Shown here piece by piece: positions 14,799-21,724 of a stretch of DNA of 22,613 bases. The DNA is taken from assembly GCA_964556145.1 (NCBI GenBank), contig CAZKVD010000023.1, positions 1 to 22,613 on the forward strand, written 5' to 3'. Each line of letters opens with the position of its first letter. Position 1 is the stretch's first letter. Below the pieces are notes generated by a model. The model saw nothing but the letters and a program-made list of their open reading frames with translations, was not told the DNA's origin and did no database searches. Position numbers and translations under genes: made by a program. The stretch is from F1-20-MAGs119 sp964556145. Lineage in GTDB: Bacteria > Actinomycetota > Acidimicrobiia > Acidimicrobiales > Ilumatobacteraceae.

Positions 14799-15954
14799 GC
14801 GCCTGAGCGCGCGTGTCACCCGCGAGATTCGCCGCAAGGGTGTTCATCGCGTAGCCGAAGGCCAGCTGGCGCCCGGGCTGCAGGAATGCAACCGAACCAC
14901 CGAACCCCGGATGACCGAAGCTGCCGGCACCCGCGTACTGCGTGAAGATGCTGTGCATCATGAAACCCATCGAGAACACGGTCGGCATGATGAGGCACTT
15001 GTCGCCCTCATTGGCGGGCGTTTGGTTCGCTGTTGCCGCTTCGAGTGCGGCGTCGGACAACAGACGCACCCCGTTCATCGGTTGCTGAAGCGCGGCGTAC
15101 ATCGTTGCAAGCGAACGCGCATTGGTGGCACCTCCGGCAGCGGGAATCTGAGCCCGCAACACTTCGGGGCGGTTGAACAGACCCTCACCCGTCCACATTC
15201 CCGACAATGACAGGGCTTGGCCGCCGGGCGTATCGGGTCCCAGCATTCGCTCCATCAATTCACGCGCAGCCCTGGCTTCGTCGGATTCGGGGCCTTCGGC
15301 CTTCTTCGTCTTTTCCTGCATCAAGGGAGCCACACGGTGGTGCAAACGGTCAGGCAGACCGATGTGCAGGTCGACACCAAGCGGGCCGGCGATCTCTTCG
15401 TTCACGAACCGGCCGATGTCTCGACCGTCGACCCGGCGAACGAGTTCACCCACCAGCCAACCGAACGTGAGCGCGTGGTAGCCGTGGGCGGATCCCGGCG
15501 CCCACCGTGGTTTGGTGTCGGCCAACGCGCGCGCAATCCGTACGTCGTCGAGGATCTGGTCGAGCGGCAGCGTTTCATCGATCGTGTACAGGCCGGCACG
15601 GTGGGACACCAATTCCGCGACGGTCACGTTCTCTTTGCCGTGCACCGCAAACTCGGGCCAGTAGTGGGACACCGGTTGCGAGTAGTCGATGAGCCCGCGG
15701 TCGACGCACATCGCCAGCGCAGTGGCGGCAATGCCCTTCGTGGTGCTGAAGACGACCTGCAGATTGTCGTCGGAATAAGCAACGCTGCGATCTTCGTCGA
15801 CCCATCCGGCGACGAGGTCGACAACGAGGCGGCCGCGATGAACGACCGCAACACTGCATCCCGTTTCACCCGTCGAGGCAAAGTTTGCCTCGACGGTCGA
15901 ACGCACGGCCTCCCAGCCGGGTTCGCAGACGCCGGAGACGGGAACCGTGCTCAT
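14761..15954 (-). CDS. Beta-lactamase-fold serine hydrolase (class C / esterase EstB-like)
   Basis: A 397-residue protein. Active-site elements of the penicillin-binding/beta-lactamase-fold esterases are present: SxxK at 70-73 (STTK), the tyrosine motif HGYHAL with Y159, and a C-terminal SFGHPGFGGS in place of KTG. Known relatives are esterases, D-aminopeptidases and beta-lactamase-like proteins. With HPGFGG and no clear secretion signal, a cytoplasmic esterase or lactonase is more likely than antibiotic resistance. I chose the ATG at 15954 because the family alignment begins there and it lies 10 bases after the upstream LLM stop; the frame stays open upstream only as a shadow. It is the last gene of the LarE-LLM-hydrolase run. 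Confidence 0.87.
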   Translation of the reverse strand: MSTVPVSGVCEPGWEAVRSTVEANFASTGETGCSVAVVHRGRLVVDLVAGWVDEDRSVAYSDDNLQVVFSTTKGIAATALAMCVDRGLIDYSQPVSHYWPEFAVHGKENVTVAELVSHRAGLYTIDETLPLDQILDDVRIARALADTKPRWAPGSAHGYHALTFGWLVGELVRRVDGRDIGRFVNEEIAGPLGVDLHIGLPDRLHHRVAPLMQEKTKKAEGPESDEARAARELMERMLGPDTPGGQALSLSGMWTGEGLFNRPEVLRAQIPAAGGATNARSLATMYAALQQPMNGVRLLSDAALEAATANQTPANEGDKCLIMPTVFSMGFMMHSIFTQYAGAGSFGHPGFGGSVAFLQPGRQLAFGYAMNTLAANLAGDTRAQALIDAAARCADAA

Positions 15955-15964
15955 CGGGCCCGAC

Positions 15965-17017
15965 TCAGATGCTGTCGACGATGTCGCGCAGCATCTCGAT
16001 CTGGCGAACCGCATCGGGTCCGACAGGGTTGACGCTGAGCACGGTGACTCCGGCCTCTTTGAAGGCTGCGACCCGCTCGGCAATGAAGCCCTTGGGGCCC
16101 ACCAGGTTGGTGAGCTCGAGCATCTCGGTCGGCACGTTGGCTGCTGCCTCTTCTTTTTTGCCGTCGAGATAGAGGTCCTGGATGATCTTGGCCTCGTCTT
16201 CGTAGCCGTACGAGCGGCAGATGTCGTTGTAGAAGTTCTTGCCACGTGCACCCATGCCACCGATGTACAGGGCGCTGTTCGGACGAACCATGTCGAGGAT
16301 CTTCGACTTCTTGTCGCCGACGTTGTCGTCACCGATCGCCAGAATTCCGCCGGCGCCGATGTCGAGCGTTCCGAGCTCGGGGCTGCGCTTGGCGAGACCG
16401 GCCTTCAACTGCTTGCCCCACACCCGATCGAACTTCTCGGGAACGAACATGATCGGCAGCCAACCATTGGCCAATTCGGCCGTGGCCTCGACGCTGAGAC
16501 CCTTGAGGCTCGCCCACCACACGGGGATGTCGGCACGCTTCGGGTGGTTGATCAGCTTCAACGGCTTGCCCAGACCCGTGCCCACACCGGCAGGCAGCGG
16601 GGCCTGCACGGTCTGGCCCTGATAGTTCAGCGGCTCGCGCTTCCACACCGTGCGGCAGACTTCGATGTATTCCTTGATGCGCTGCATCGGCTTTTCGTAG
16701 GGAACTCCGTGGAAACCCTCGACGACCTGCGGCCCCGATGCTCCGAGACCCAGGATGAAGCGACCGTCACTGACGTAGTCGCAGCCGGCGGCGGTCATGG
16801 CCATCAGTGCCGCGGTGCGCGAGTAGACGTTGACGATTCCGGTTCCGATTTCGACGCGGTTGGTGATGGCGGCGAGGTAACCGACCTGCGAGATCGCGTC
16901 GAAGCTGTAGGCCTCGGCGATCCAGACTTGGTCGAGGCCGGCTTTTTCAAGCTCGACAACGCGCTGTGCGGCTTCCTTGAACCCGCCGGCGTAGTTGATC
17001 ATCATCGACAACTTCAT
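15965..17017 (-). CDS. LLM-class F420-dependent oxidoreductase
   Basis: A 350-residue TIM-barrel enzyme of the luciferase-like monooxygenase family. The N-terminus (MKLSMMINYAG, then ELEKAGLDQVWIAEAYSFDA), the segment IGTGIVNVYSRTAALMAMTAA (about 57-77) and FILGLGASGPQVVEGFHG (about 87-104) match the F420-dependent subgroup seen in mycobacteria (Rv3520c-like). The cofactor is therefore probably reduced F420 rather than FMN; this is a family inference. The substrate is unknown; such enzymes often sit in lipid or steroid degradation clusters. The ATG is preceded by GGGGGAA at 2 bases. The gene follows LarE by 36 bases and precedes the serine hydrolase by 10 on the same strand, so all three may form one operon. 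Confidence 0.9.
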   Translation of the reverse strand: MKLSMMINYAGGFKEAAQRVVELEKAGLDQVWIAEAYSFDAISQVGYLAAITNRVEIGTGIVNVYSRTAALMAMTAAGCDYVSDGRFILGLGASGPQVVEGFHGVPYEKPMQRIKEYIEVCRTVWKREPLNYQGQTVQAPLPAGVGTGLGKPLKLINHPKRADIPVWWASLKGLSVEATAELANGWLPIMFVPEKFDRVWGKQLKAGLAKRSPELGTLDIGAGGILAIGDDNVGDKKSKILDMVRPNSALYIGGMGARGKNFYNDICRSYGYEDEAKIIQDLYLDGKKEEAAANVPTEMLELTNLVGPKGFIAERVAAFKEAGVTVLSVNPVGPDAVRQIEMLRDIVDSI

Positions 17018-17019
17018 GT

Positions 17020-17026
17020 TTCCCCC
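17020..17026 (-). promoter_or_regulatory. GGGGGAA ribosome-binding-like site of the LLM gene
   Basis: GGGGGAA on the minus strand, 2 bases before the ATG at 17017. It is identical to the heptamers before the MaoC and SDR genes. Confidence 0.55.
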
Positions 17027-17053
17027 AGGAAAGTCAGGTCTGATGTTGCAACC

Positions 17054-17884
17054 CTACGGTGACTCGGGCCGAAGCGCCCAATTGAGATTGCCGGAACGAA
17101 AGCCGGCGAGATCGAGCGTCACGTACCGATAACCGACGGCCTCGAGAGTCGCGACGATTCGCTCGTGGTGGGCCGCCACGACGGGAAACATCGGTGGATC
17201 GATTTCGATGCGCACGGTGTCGCCTGCATGCCTGACGCGCAGGTTGCCGGGCGTGACGCCGGCCGCGGCGAGAACCTCGCGAAGGGCCGCTTCGGCCCGG
17301 TCGATTCGACCGAGAAGGCCAACGGTGACGGGGGTGCCGTACGGAACCCGGCTTGCCAGACACGCTGCCGCCGGCTTGTCCCAGGTTCGCAAACCCATCT
17401 CGCGGGAAATATCACGCACGTCGTTCTTCGTCAGGCCGGCCTCGACCATCGGAAACCGCGCGCCCTTTGCCTCGGCGGCCTGCTGTCCGGGTCGGTGGTC
17501 ACCGAGATCGTCGAGGTTCACGCCGAGGACGATCGTCGCGCGATGGTTCTCGGCGATCGGGCCGAGTACGTCCATCAACTCGTCCTTGCAGTGGGAACAC
17601 CTGTCGCCGGCGTTCGCAATGTAGGCCGGCCTTTGTGTCTCGTGGGTCTCGACGGGCAACCAATTGAGCTTCCACTCATCGGCCAACGCGCGGCAGTCGT
17701 CGGCCTCGGATTCGGCCAGCGATGCCGACACCGCGGTCACACACGTAACGCGCTGCGCCCCGAGAAGTCGGGTTGCGCGAGCAGCGAGAAAAGCCGAGTC
17801 CGCACCACCACTGAACGCCACCACCACATGGCTCATCCCGTTCAGAATGCCGTCGAGGGTTGTGCCCTTGTCAGAGAGACTCAT
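17054..17884 (-). CDS. larE: ATP-dependent sacrificial sulfur transferase LarE-like protein
   Basis: A 276-residue PP-loop protein. The ATP-pyrophosphatase motif SGGADS is at 25-30, a cysteine pair DRCSHCKDEL lies at 94-103, and ACLASRVPYGTPVT at 174-187 carries C175. By motif and by position this matches the cysteine that Lactobacillus LarE sacrifices as sulfur donor (Cys176). The C-terminal RVRHAGDTVRIEI is also typical. LarE adenylates the nicotinate-derived precursor and inserts sulfur for the nickel-pincer cofactor of lactate racemase. No larA, larB or larC is in the window. The start is unsure: ATG at 17884 (chosen for family length) or 17896 four codons upstream; neither has a clear ribosome site. 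The open frame reaching 18091 is a shadow of the divergent gene. Confidence 0.85.
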   Translation of the reverse strand: MSLSDKGTTLDGILNGMSHVVVAFSGGADSAFLAARATRLLGAQRVTCVTAVSASLAESEADDCRALADEWKLNWLPVETHETQRPAYIANAGDRCSHCKDELMDVLGPIAENHRATIVLGVNLDDLGDHRPGQQAAEAKGARFPMVEAGLTKNDVRDISREMGLRTWDKPAAACLASRVPYGTPVTVGLLGRIDRAEAALREVLAAAGVTPGNLRVRHAGDTVRIEIDPPMFPVVAAHHERIVATLEAVGYRYVTLDLAGFRSGNLNWALRPESP

Positions 17885-17934
17885 TACGGGAACCATCGTG
17901 CCATTCGCCGACCACCGTGCGAAACTCATGATCC

Positions 17935-18822
17935 ATGCAGCCGACGATTCAACGCAGCGAATTCCACACGGTTCGCGGGGATATCGACCTGCATTGCGTC
18001 GTCTGGGGCCCGGAATCAAACCGTGAGCGCACTCCCTTCCTCCTCGTTCACGGCCTTGCCTCCAATGCCCGCCTGTGGGACGGCGTTGCACGTCATCTCA
18101 CCGAGCTCGGCCACACCGTCGTTGCGGTCGACCAGCGCGGGCATGGGGCCAGCTCGAAGCCCGACACCGGATTCGACATGGCAACGGTGGCCGATGACCT
18201 TGCGCTTCTGATCGGCTCACTCGGGTTCAATCGCCCCGTCGTCGCTGGTCAATCGTGGGGCGCCAACGTGGTGATCGAACTGGCCCACCGCTCGCCTGAA
18301 TCAGTTCGTGGGGTCGTCGCGGTCGACGGCGGAACGATTCACCTGCGTCGCCACTTCCCCGACTGGAGCGACTGCGAGACACAACTCGCACCGCCACGAC
18401 TCACGGGCATGGCACACAGTCGGCTCGAGTCGGCGATACGCGCATCGCATCCGGACTGGCCCGAGGAGGGCATCGCAGGAGCGATGGCCAACATGGAACT
18501 GCTACCCGACGGCACGATCAGGCCCTGGCTTTCGCGTGAGCGGCACATGAAGATCCTGCGTGGGTTGTGGGAGCACGAGCCCGAATCACTGTTCCCCGAC
18601 ATCAACGTGCCGGTGATGTTCATGCCCGCAGTCTCCGAAAACGACGGCAACACCCGTGGCTGGGCCTCCGACAAACGCGATGCCGTCGAACGTGCGCTGC
18701 GGTTGGCACCGCGCGCAAAGGTGTCGTGGTATCACGGCGCCGACCACGACCTCCATGCCCAACATCCACGTCGCGTGGCGCAAGAATTGCACGAAGAAAC
18801 CCAAGGTGGACTGTTTTCATGA
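17935..18822 (+). CDS. Alpha/beta hydrolase
   Basis: A 295-residue alpha/beta-hydrolase-fold protein. The oxyanion-hole motif LLVHG is at 36-40, followed by VVAVDQRGHGASSKP (62-76). The nucleophile elbow GQSWG is at 105-109 with S107, and a C-terminal catalytic histidine lies in GADHDLH (about 268-274). The cap region (about 140-220) is unremarkable. There is no signal peptide, so it is cytoplasmic. The substrate is unknown; epoxide, ester, C-C or lactone hydrolysis all fit. The start is the ATG at 17935, with no clear Shine-Dalgarno. It is divergent from LarE, 50 bases apart. Its stop overlaps the next start (ATGA), so it is translationally coupled to the S51-CysS fusion, and the two probably act in one pathway. 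Confidence 0.88.
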   Translation: MQPTIQRSEFHTVRGDIDLHCVVWGPESNRERTPFLLVHGLASNARLWDGVARHLTELGHTVVAVDQRGHGASSKPDTGFDMATVADDLALLIGSLGFNRPVVAGQSWGANVVIELAHRSPESVRGVVAVDGGTIHLRRHFPDWSDCETQLAPPRLTGMAHSRLESAIRASHPDWPEEGIAGAMANMELLPDGTIRPWLSRERHMKILRGLWEHEPESLFPDINVPVMFMPAVSENDGNTRGWASDKRDAVERALRLAPRAKVSWYHGADHDLHAQHPRRVAQELHEETQGGLFS

Positions 18823-20081
18823 CTTCACTTCCCCGCATCCTCACGATCATGGGCTCGGGCGAAACCGCACCGACAATGGTGAAGGTCCACCGCGAACTTG
18901 TTGCGCGACTGGGCAACGCCAGCGCGGTTCTCCTCGACACGCCGTACGGCTTTCAGGAAAACGCCCCCGAACTTGCTTCGCGCGCGGTCGAGTATTTCAA
19001 GACCAGCGTCAACACCACCATCACACCCGCCGGCCTCGGACGCATCGACGGAGCCGACCCGATGTCGCTGCAACACGGCTTGAATCTGCTCGCTGATGCC
19101 AACTACGTCTTCGCCGGCCCGGGCTCACCCACGTACGCACTGCGTCAGTGGAAGGGCACCACGATTCCCGAGATGCTGCACACAAAAATTCGCAATGGCG
19201 GTGCCGTCACCTTCGCGTCCGCTGCGGCGTTGACCCTGGGCAGTCGCACTGTTCCGGTGTACGAGGTGTACAAGTGCGGCGAGGATCCGTATTGGCTCGA
19301 AGGCCTCAACCTTCTCGGTGATCTCGGCATCCCCGCCGTCGTCATTCCCCACTACAACAATGCCGAGGGCGGCCATCACGACACCCGTTTCTGCTACCTC
19401 GGCGAGAGGCGCCTCGTCACCCTCGAACGCGAATTGTCGGCGGCCGAGTACGTGCTCGGCGTCGACGAACACACCGGCCTCGTCATCGACTTCGACTCGG
19501 CGTCGGCGCGTGTCGTCGGAAACGGTGTCGTCACCCTCCGGGTCGACGGCGACTCACGCACCTTTGCATCCGGCGAAACGATTCCCCTTTCGGTTCTGCA
19601 GGATCCCCGCAACGGTCACGCCGTCGCGGCAACGTCCGGGCCCGTCACTGCTCAACCGGTTGTCGACGCACCGCAGGCTGCAGTGCCCGATTCATTGCGT
19701 GGTGCGGCCGAACAGCGCAAGCGCGAATTCGACGACGCCCTTGCCGCACACGACTCCACGGCGGCCACGCGAGCGGTGCTCGACCTCGAGACCGATATTC
19801 GACACTGGTCGGCCGACACCCTGACGGGAACCGAGGGGGACTTCGCCCGCGACACCTTCCGCGGAATGATTCTGAAGCTCGGCGAGTCGGCTGCTGCAGG
19901 CCTGGGTGATCCACGGGAGTTTGCCGCTCCCTATGTCGAGGCAATTCTCGAGATTCGTCGCATCGTGCGTGCGGAAAAGCGTTACGACCTCTCGGACATC
20001 ATCCGCGACGCACTTGCGGGCGCCAGGGTCGAGGTTCGCGACACCCCGGCGGGTGTCGAGTGGATTCTACAGGTGCCCTAG
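18819..20081 (+). CDS. Peptidase S51/cyanophycinase-like domain fused to a CysS-type C-terminal domain
   Basis: A 420-residue two-part protein starting at an ATG that overlaps the preceding stop. Residues about 5-270 resemble the S51/cyanophycinase class I glutamine-amidotransferase-like fold: ILTIMGSGETAP, FAGPGSPTYALRQW (98-111), a nucleophile-elbow region VTFASAAAL with S134, IPHYNN with H178, and the cyanophycinase-like LGVDEHTGLVIDF at 213-225 followed by VVGNGVVTLR. Residues about 290-418 look like the C-terminal helical region of cysteinyl-tRNA synthetase: EIRRIVRAEKRYDLSDIIRD then VEVRDTPAGVEW (378-415). No tRNA-synthetase catalytic domain (HIGH/KMSKS) is present. The usual GxSAGA serine motif is altered to F-A-S-A-A-A, so peptidase activity is uncertain. 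The 3' end overlaps the convergent permease gene by 15 bases. The function is unknown. Confidence 0.8.
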   Translation: MTSLPRILTIMGSGETAPTMVKVHRELVARLGNASAVLLDTPYGFQENAPELASRAVEYFKTSVNTTITPAGLGRIDGADPMSLQHGLNLLADANYVFAGPGSPTYALRQWKGTTIPEMLHTKIRNGGAVTFASAAALTLGSRTVPVYEVYKCGEDPYWLEGLNLLGDLGIPAVVIPHYNNAEGGHHDTRFCYLGERRLVTLERELSAAEYVLGVDEHTGLVIDFDSASARVVGNGVVTLRVDGDSRTFASGETIPLSVLQDPRNGHAVAATSGPVTAQPVVDAPQAAVPDSLRGAAEQRKREFDDALAAHDSTAATRAVLDLETDIRHWSADTLTGTEGDFARDTFRGMILKLGESAAAGLGDPREFAAPYVEAILEIRRIVRAEKRYDLSDIIRDALAGARVEVRDTPAGVEWILQVP

Positions 20082-20924
20082 CGCCGCGACGCGACGTTTG
20101 CCACGAAGACCCGAGGCGAAGTACACACCGCTGAATGCGGTTGCACAGACGATAATGATCATTGCCGCAGCCGATGTGTTCGTGTGGTACGCCAGGTTCA
20201 TTCCGAGGAATGCACCGGCACTTCCGATGAGGGGCGACAACCACAGCATCCTTGCAAAGCGGTTCGTCAACATTCGCGCGGTTGCCGCGGGAATGACGAG
20301 CAGGGCCGAGATGAGCAGCGTCCCGATGACGCGCATCGTGACGAGGATGGTCAGCGACAACATCACCATGAGAAGTGCCTCCATCACAGACACCTTGACT
20401 CCCGACACCGAGGCGACCTCGGGGTCGAACGTGGAAAAAAGGAACTTGCGGTAACCGACAACGATGACGGCAACGGCAAGAAGGCCCACCACGATGACGG
20501 CGACGATGTCTACGGTCTTCACGCCGAGAACACTTCCGAACAGCACGGCTTCGATGCTGCGCTTGGCCTGACCGTAGCGGTTCAGCAGCGCAAGGCCCAC
20601 CGCGAACGATGCCGTGGTGACCACGCCGATTGCGGCATCGGCGCCCAGAATTCGACGTCGCGAGATGCGGCCGATCAAGACTCCCGATGCGATACCCCAA
20701 ATGCCGGCACCGATGAAGTAGTTGAAGTTCATGACCGCCGATGCGGCTGCCCCGCCGAAAACGGCGTGCGAGAGTCCGTGGCCGATGTACGACATGCCGC
20801 GCAGCACGACGAACACACCCAGCAAACCACACAGCGCTCCTGCCGCGATGGCGACGATCGTGCCGTTGCGGAAGAACTCGAATCCGTAAGGCTCGAACAG
20901 GTCGGCCGCAAGGGCCGCGGACAT
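20067..20924 (-). CDS. znuB: Zinc/manganese ABC transporter permease (ZnuB-like, ABC_3 family)
   Basis: A 285-residue integral membrane protein with about eight hydrophobic helices. FFRNGTIVAIAAGALCGLLGVFVVLRGMSYIGHGLSHAVFGGAA (about 18-61, read in two halves) is the strongly conserved N-terminal region of metal-importer permeases; the later KVSVMEALLMVML, VMRVIG-type and LLISALLVIPAATA segments are also diagnostic. It forms the membrane pore of the importer encoded with the two genes upstream. The start ATG at 20924 lies 2 bases after the ATPase stop; the longer open frame upstream is a shadow of the ATPase gene. Whether zinc or manganese is carried is judged from the binding protein (zinc favoured). 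Confidence 0.9.
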   Translation of the reverse strand: MSAALAADLFEPYGFEFFRNGTIVAIAAGALCGLLGVFVVLRGMSYIGHGLSHAVFGGAAASAVMNFNYFIGAGIWGIASGVLIGRISRRRILGADAAIGVVTTASFAVGLALLNRYGQAKRSIEAVLFGSVLGVKTVDIVAVIVVGLLAVAVIVVGYRKFLFSTFDPEVASVSGVKVSVMEALLMVMLSLTILVTMRVIGTLLISALLVIPAATARMLTNRFARMLWLSPLIGSAGAFLGMNLAYHTNTSAAAMIIIVCATAFSGVYFASGLRGKRRVAALGHL

Positions 20925-20926
20925 TT

Positions 20927-21724
20927 TCAGACCGCCCGGGGACGGAACGGTTTGATGACCGCGCCATCGGCATGATCGAGAACAATCGGCATACCGCCGT
21001 GTTCGAGAACGTGCATCGGTGCGCCGTAAAGGCGTTCGAGCACGTCGGGCACCAGCACCTCGCGGGGCGAACCATCGGCAATGACCTCGCGGTTCAGGCA
21101 CACGAGACGCGGAAGGTGCGCCGCGAGTCCGTTCAGGTCGTGCGTCGTCAGCAGCACCGAAATGCCCTGTTCGTGCAGGTCCGCCAAGAGGTGCAGTACC
21201 TCGTGACGAGTCCGTACGTCGACGCCCGATGTCGGTTCGTCGAGAACCAGGAGATCGGGCTTGTGGAACAGTGCGCGCGCAACGAAGACGCGCTGCTGCT
21301 GGCCGCCCGAGAGTTCTCGGATGTGGCGATTCGACAGCCCGCCGAGACCGAGGCGATCGAGCGTCTCGAGTGCGGCCTCGCGCTCGGCCGCAGTGATGCG
21401 GGGCAACAATCGACGGGGGGACCGCGTCATCACCATGACCTCGAGAACCGTGACCGGAAAATTCCAGTCGACCGACTCGACCTGCGGGACGTAACCGAGA
21501 CGCGTCCCCTTGACGGTTGCCACCTCGCCGTGCGCGGGCTTGACCATGCCAAGGATCGCGCGCAACAAGGTGGTCTTGCCAGATCCCGAGGGTCCGACGA
21601 TGCCAACGAACTCGCCGCGCTCGACACTGAACGTCACATCGCTTACGACGACGTTGTCGCCGTACGCGCACGACAGGTGATGACACGACGCAAGGACGTC
21701 GCTTGGTGCAACTTTCAGATTCAC
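20927..21724 (-). CDS. znuC: Zinc/manganese ABC transporter ATP-binding protein (ZnuC-like)
   Basis: A 265-residue ABC ATPase. Walker A GPSGSGKT is at 44-51, the Q-loop YVPQ at 78-81, the signature LSGGQQQR at 138-145, Walker B LLVLDEPTSGVD at 158-169 and the H-loop TTHD at 193-196. The segment VESVDWNFPVTVLEVMVM after the Q-loop is typical of Zn/Mn importers. The start is the GTG at 21724, which overlaps the stop of the binding-protein gene (GTGA), putting the first strand at the expected distance; an in-frame start 40 codons upstream would lie wholly inside the binding-protein gene. It supplies energy to the permease encoded 2 bases downstream. Confidence 0.92.
   Translation of the reverse strand: MNLKVAPSDVLASCHHLSCAYGDNVVVSDVTFSVERGEFVGIVGPSGSGKTTLLRAILGMVKPAHGEVATVKGTRLGYVPQVESVDWNFPVTVLEVMVMTRSPRRLLPRITAAEREAALETLDRLGLGGLSNRHIRELSGGQQQRVFVARALFHKPDLLVLDEPTSGVDVRTRHEVLHLLADLHEQGISVLLTTHDLNGLAAHLPRLVCLNREVIADGSPREVLVPDVLERLYGAPMHVLEHGGMPIVLDHADGAVIKPFRPRAV

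Noticed and set aside
13572..14837. A 421-codon open frame on the minus strand opposite the MFS transporter gene
   Set aside because: Its translation is Arg/Gly/His-rich with no recognisable motif, and it lies wholly opposite a gene with clear transmembrane and motif-A signatures. This is a typical high-GC shadow.
14761..15954. Beta-lactamase resistance gene
   Set aside because: It has the SxxK fold motif, but the C-terminal HPGFGG motif and lack of a clear signal peptide fit EstB-like esterases or hydrolases better than a secreted beta-lactamase.
16145..16165. T-rich run resembling a terminator tail
   Set aside because: It lies within the coding sequence of the LLM gene (Lys-Lys-Glu-Glu codons on the minus strand) and has no GC-rich stem before it.
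15955..16332. N-terminal extension of the serine hydrolase frame by 126 codons
   Set aside because: The extension overlaps the LLM gene and reads as Ser/Arg/Thr-rich noise. The family alignment starts at the ATG at 15954.
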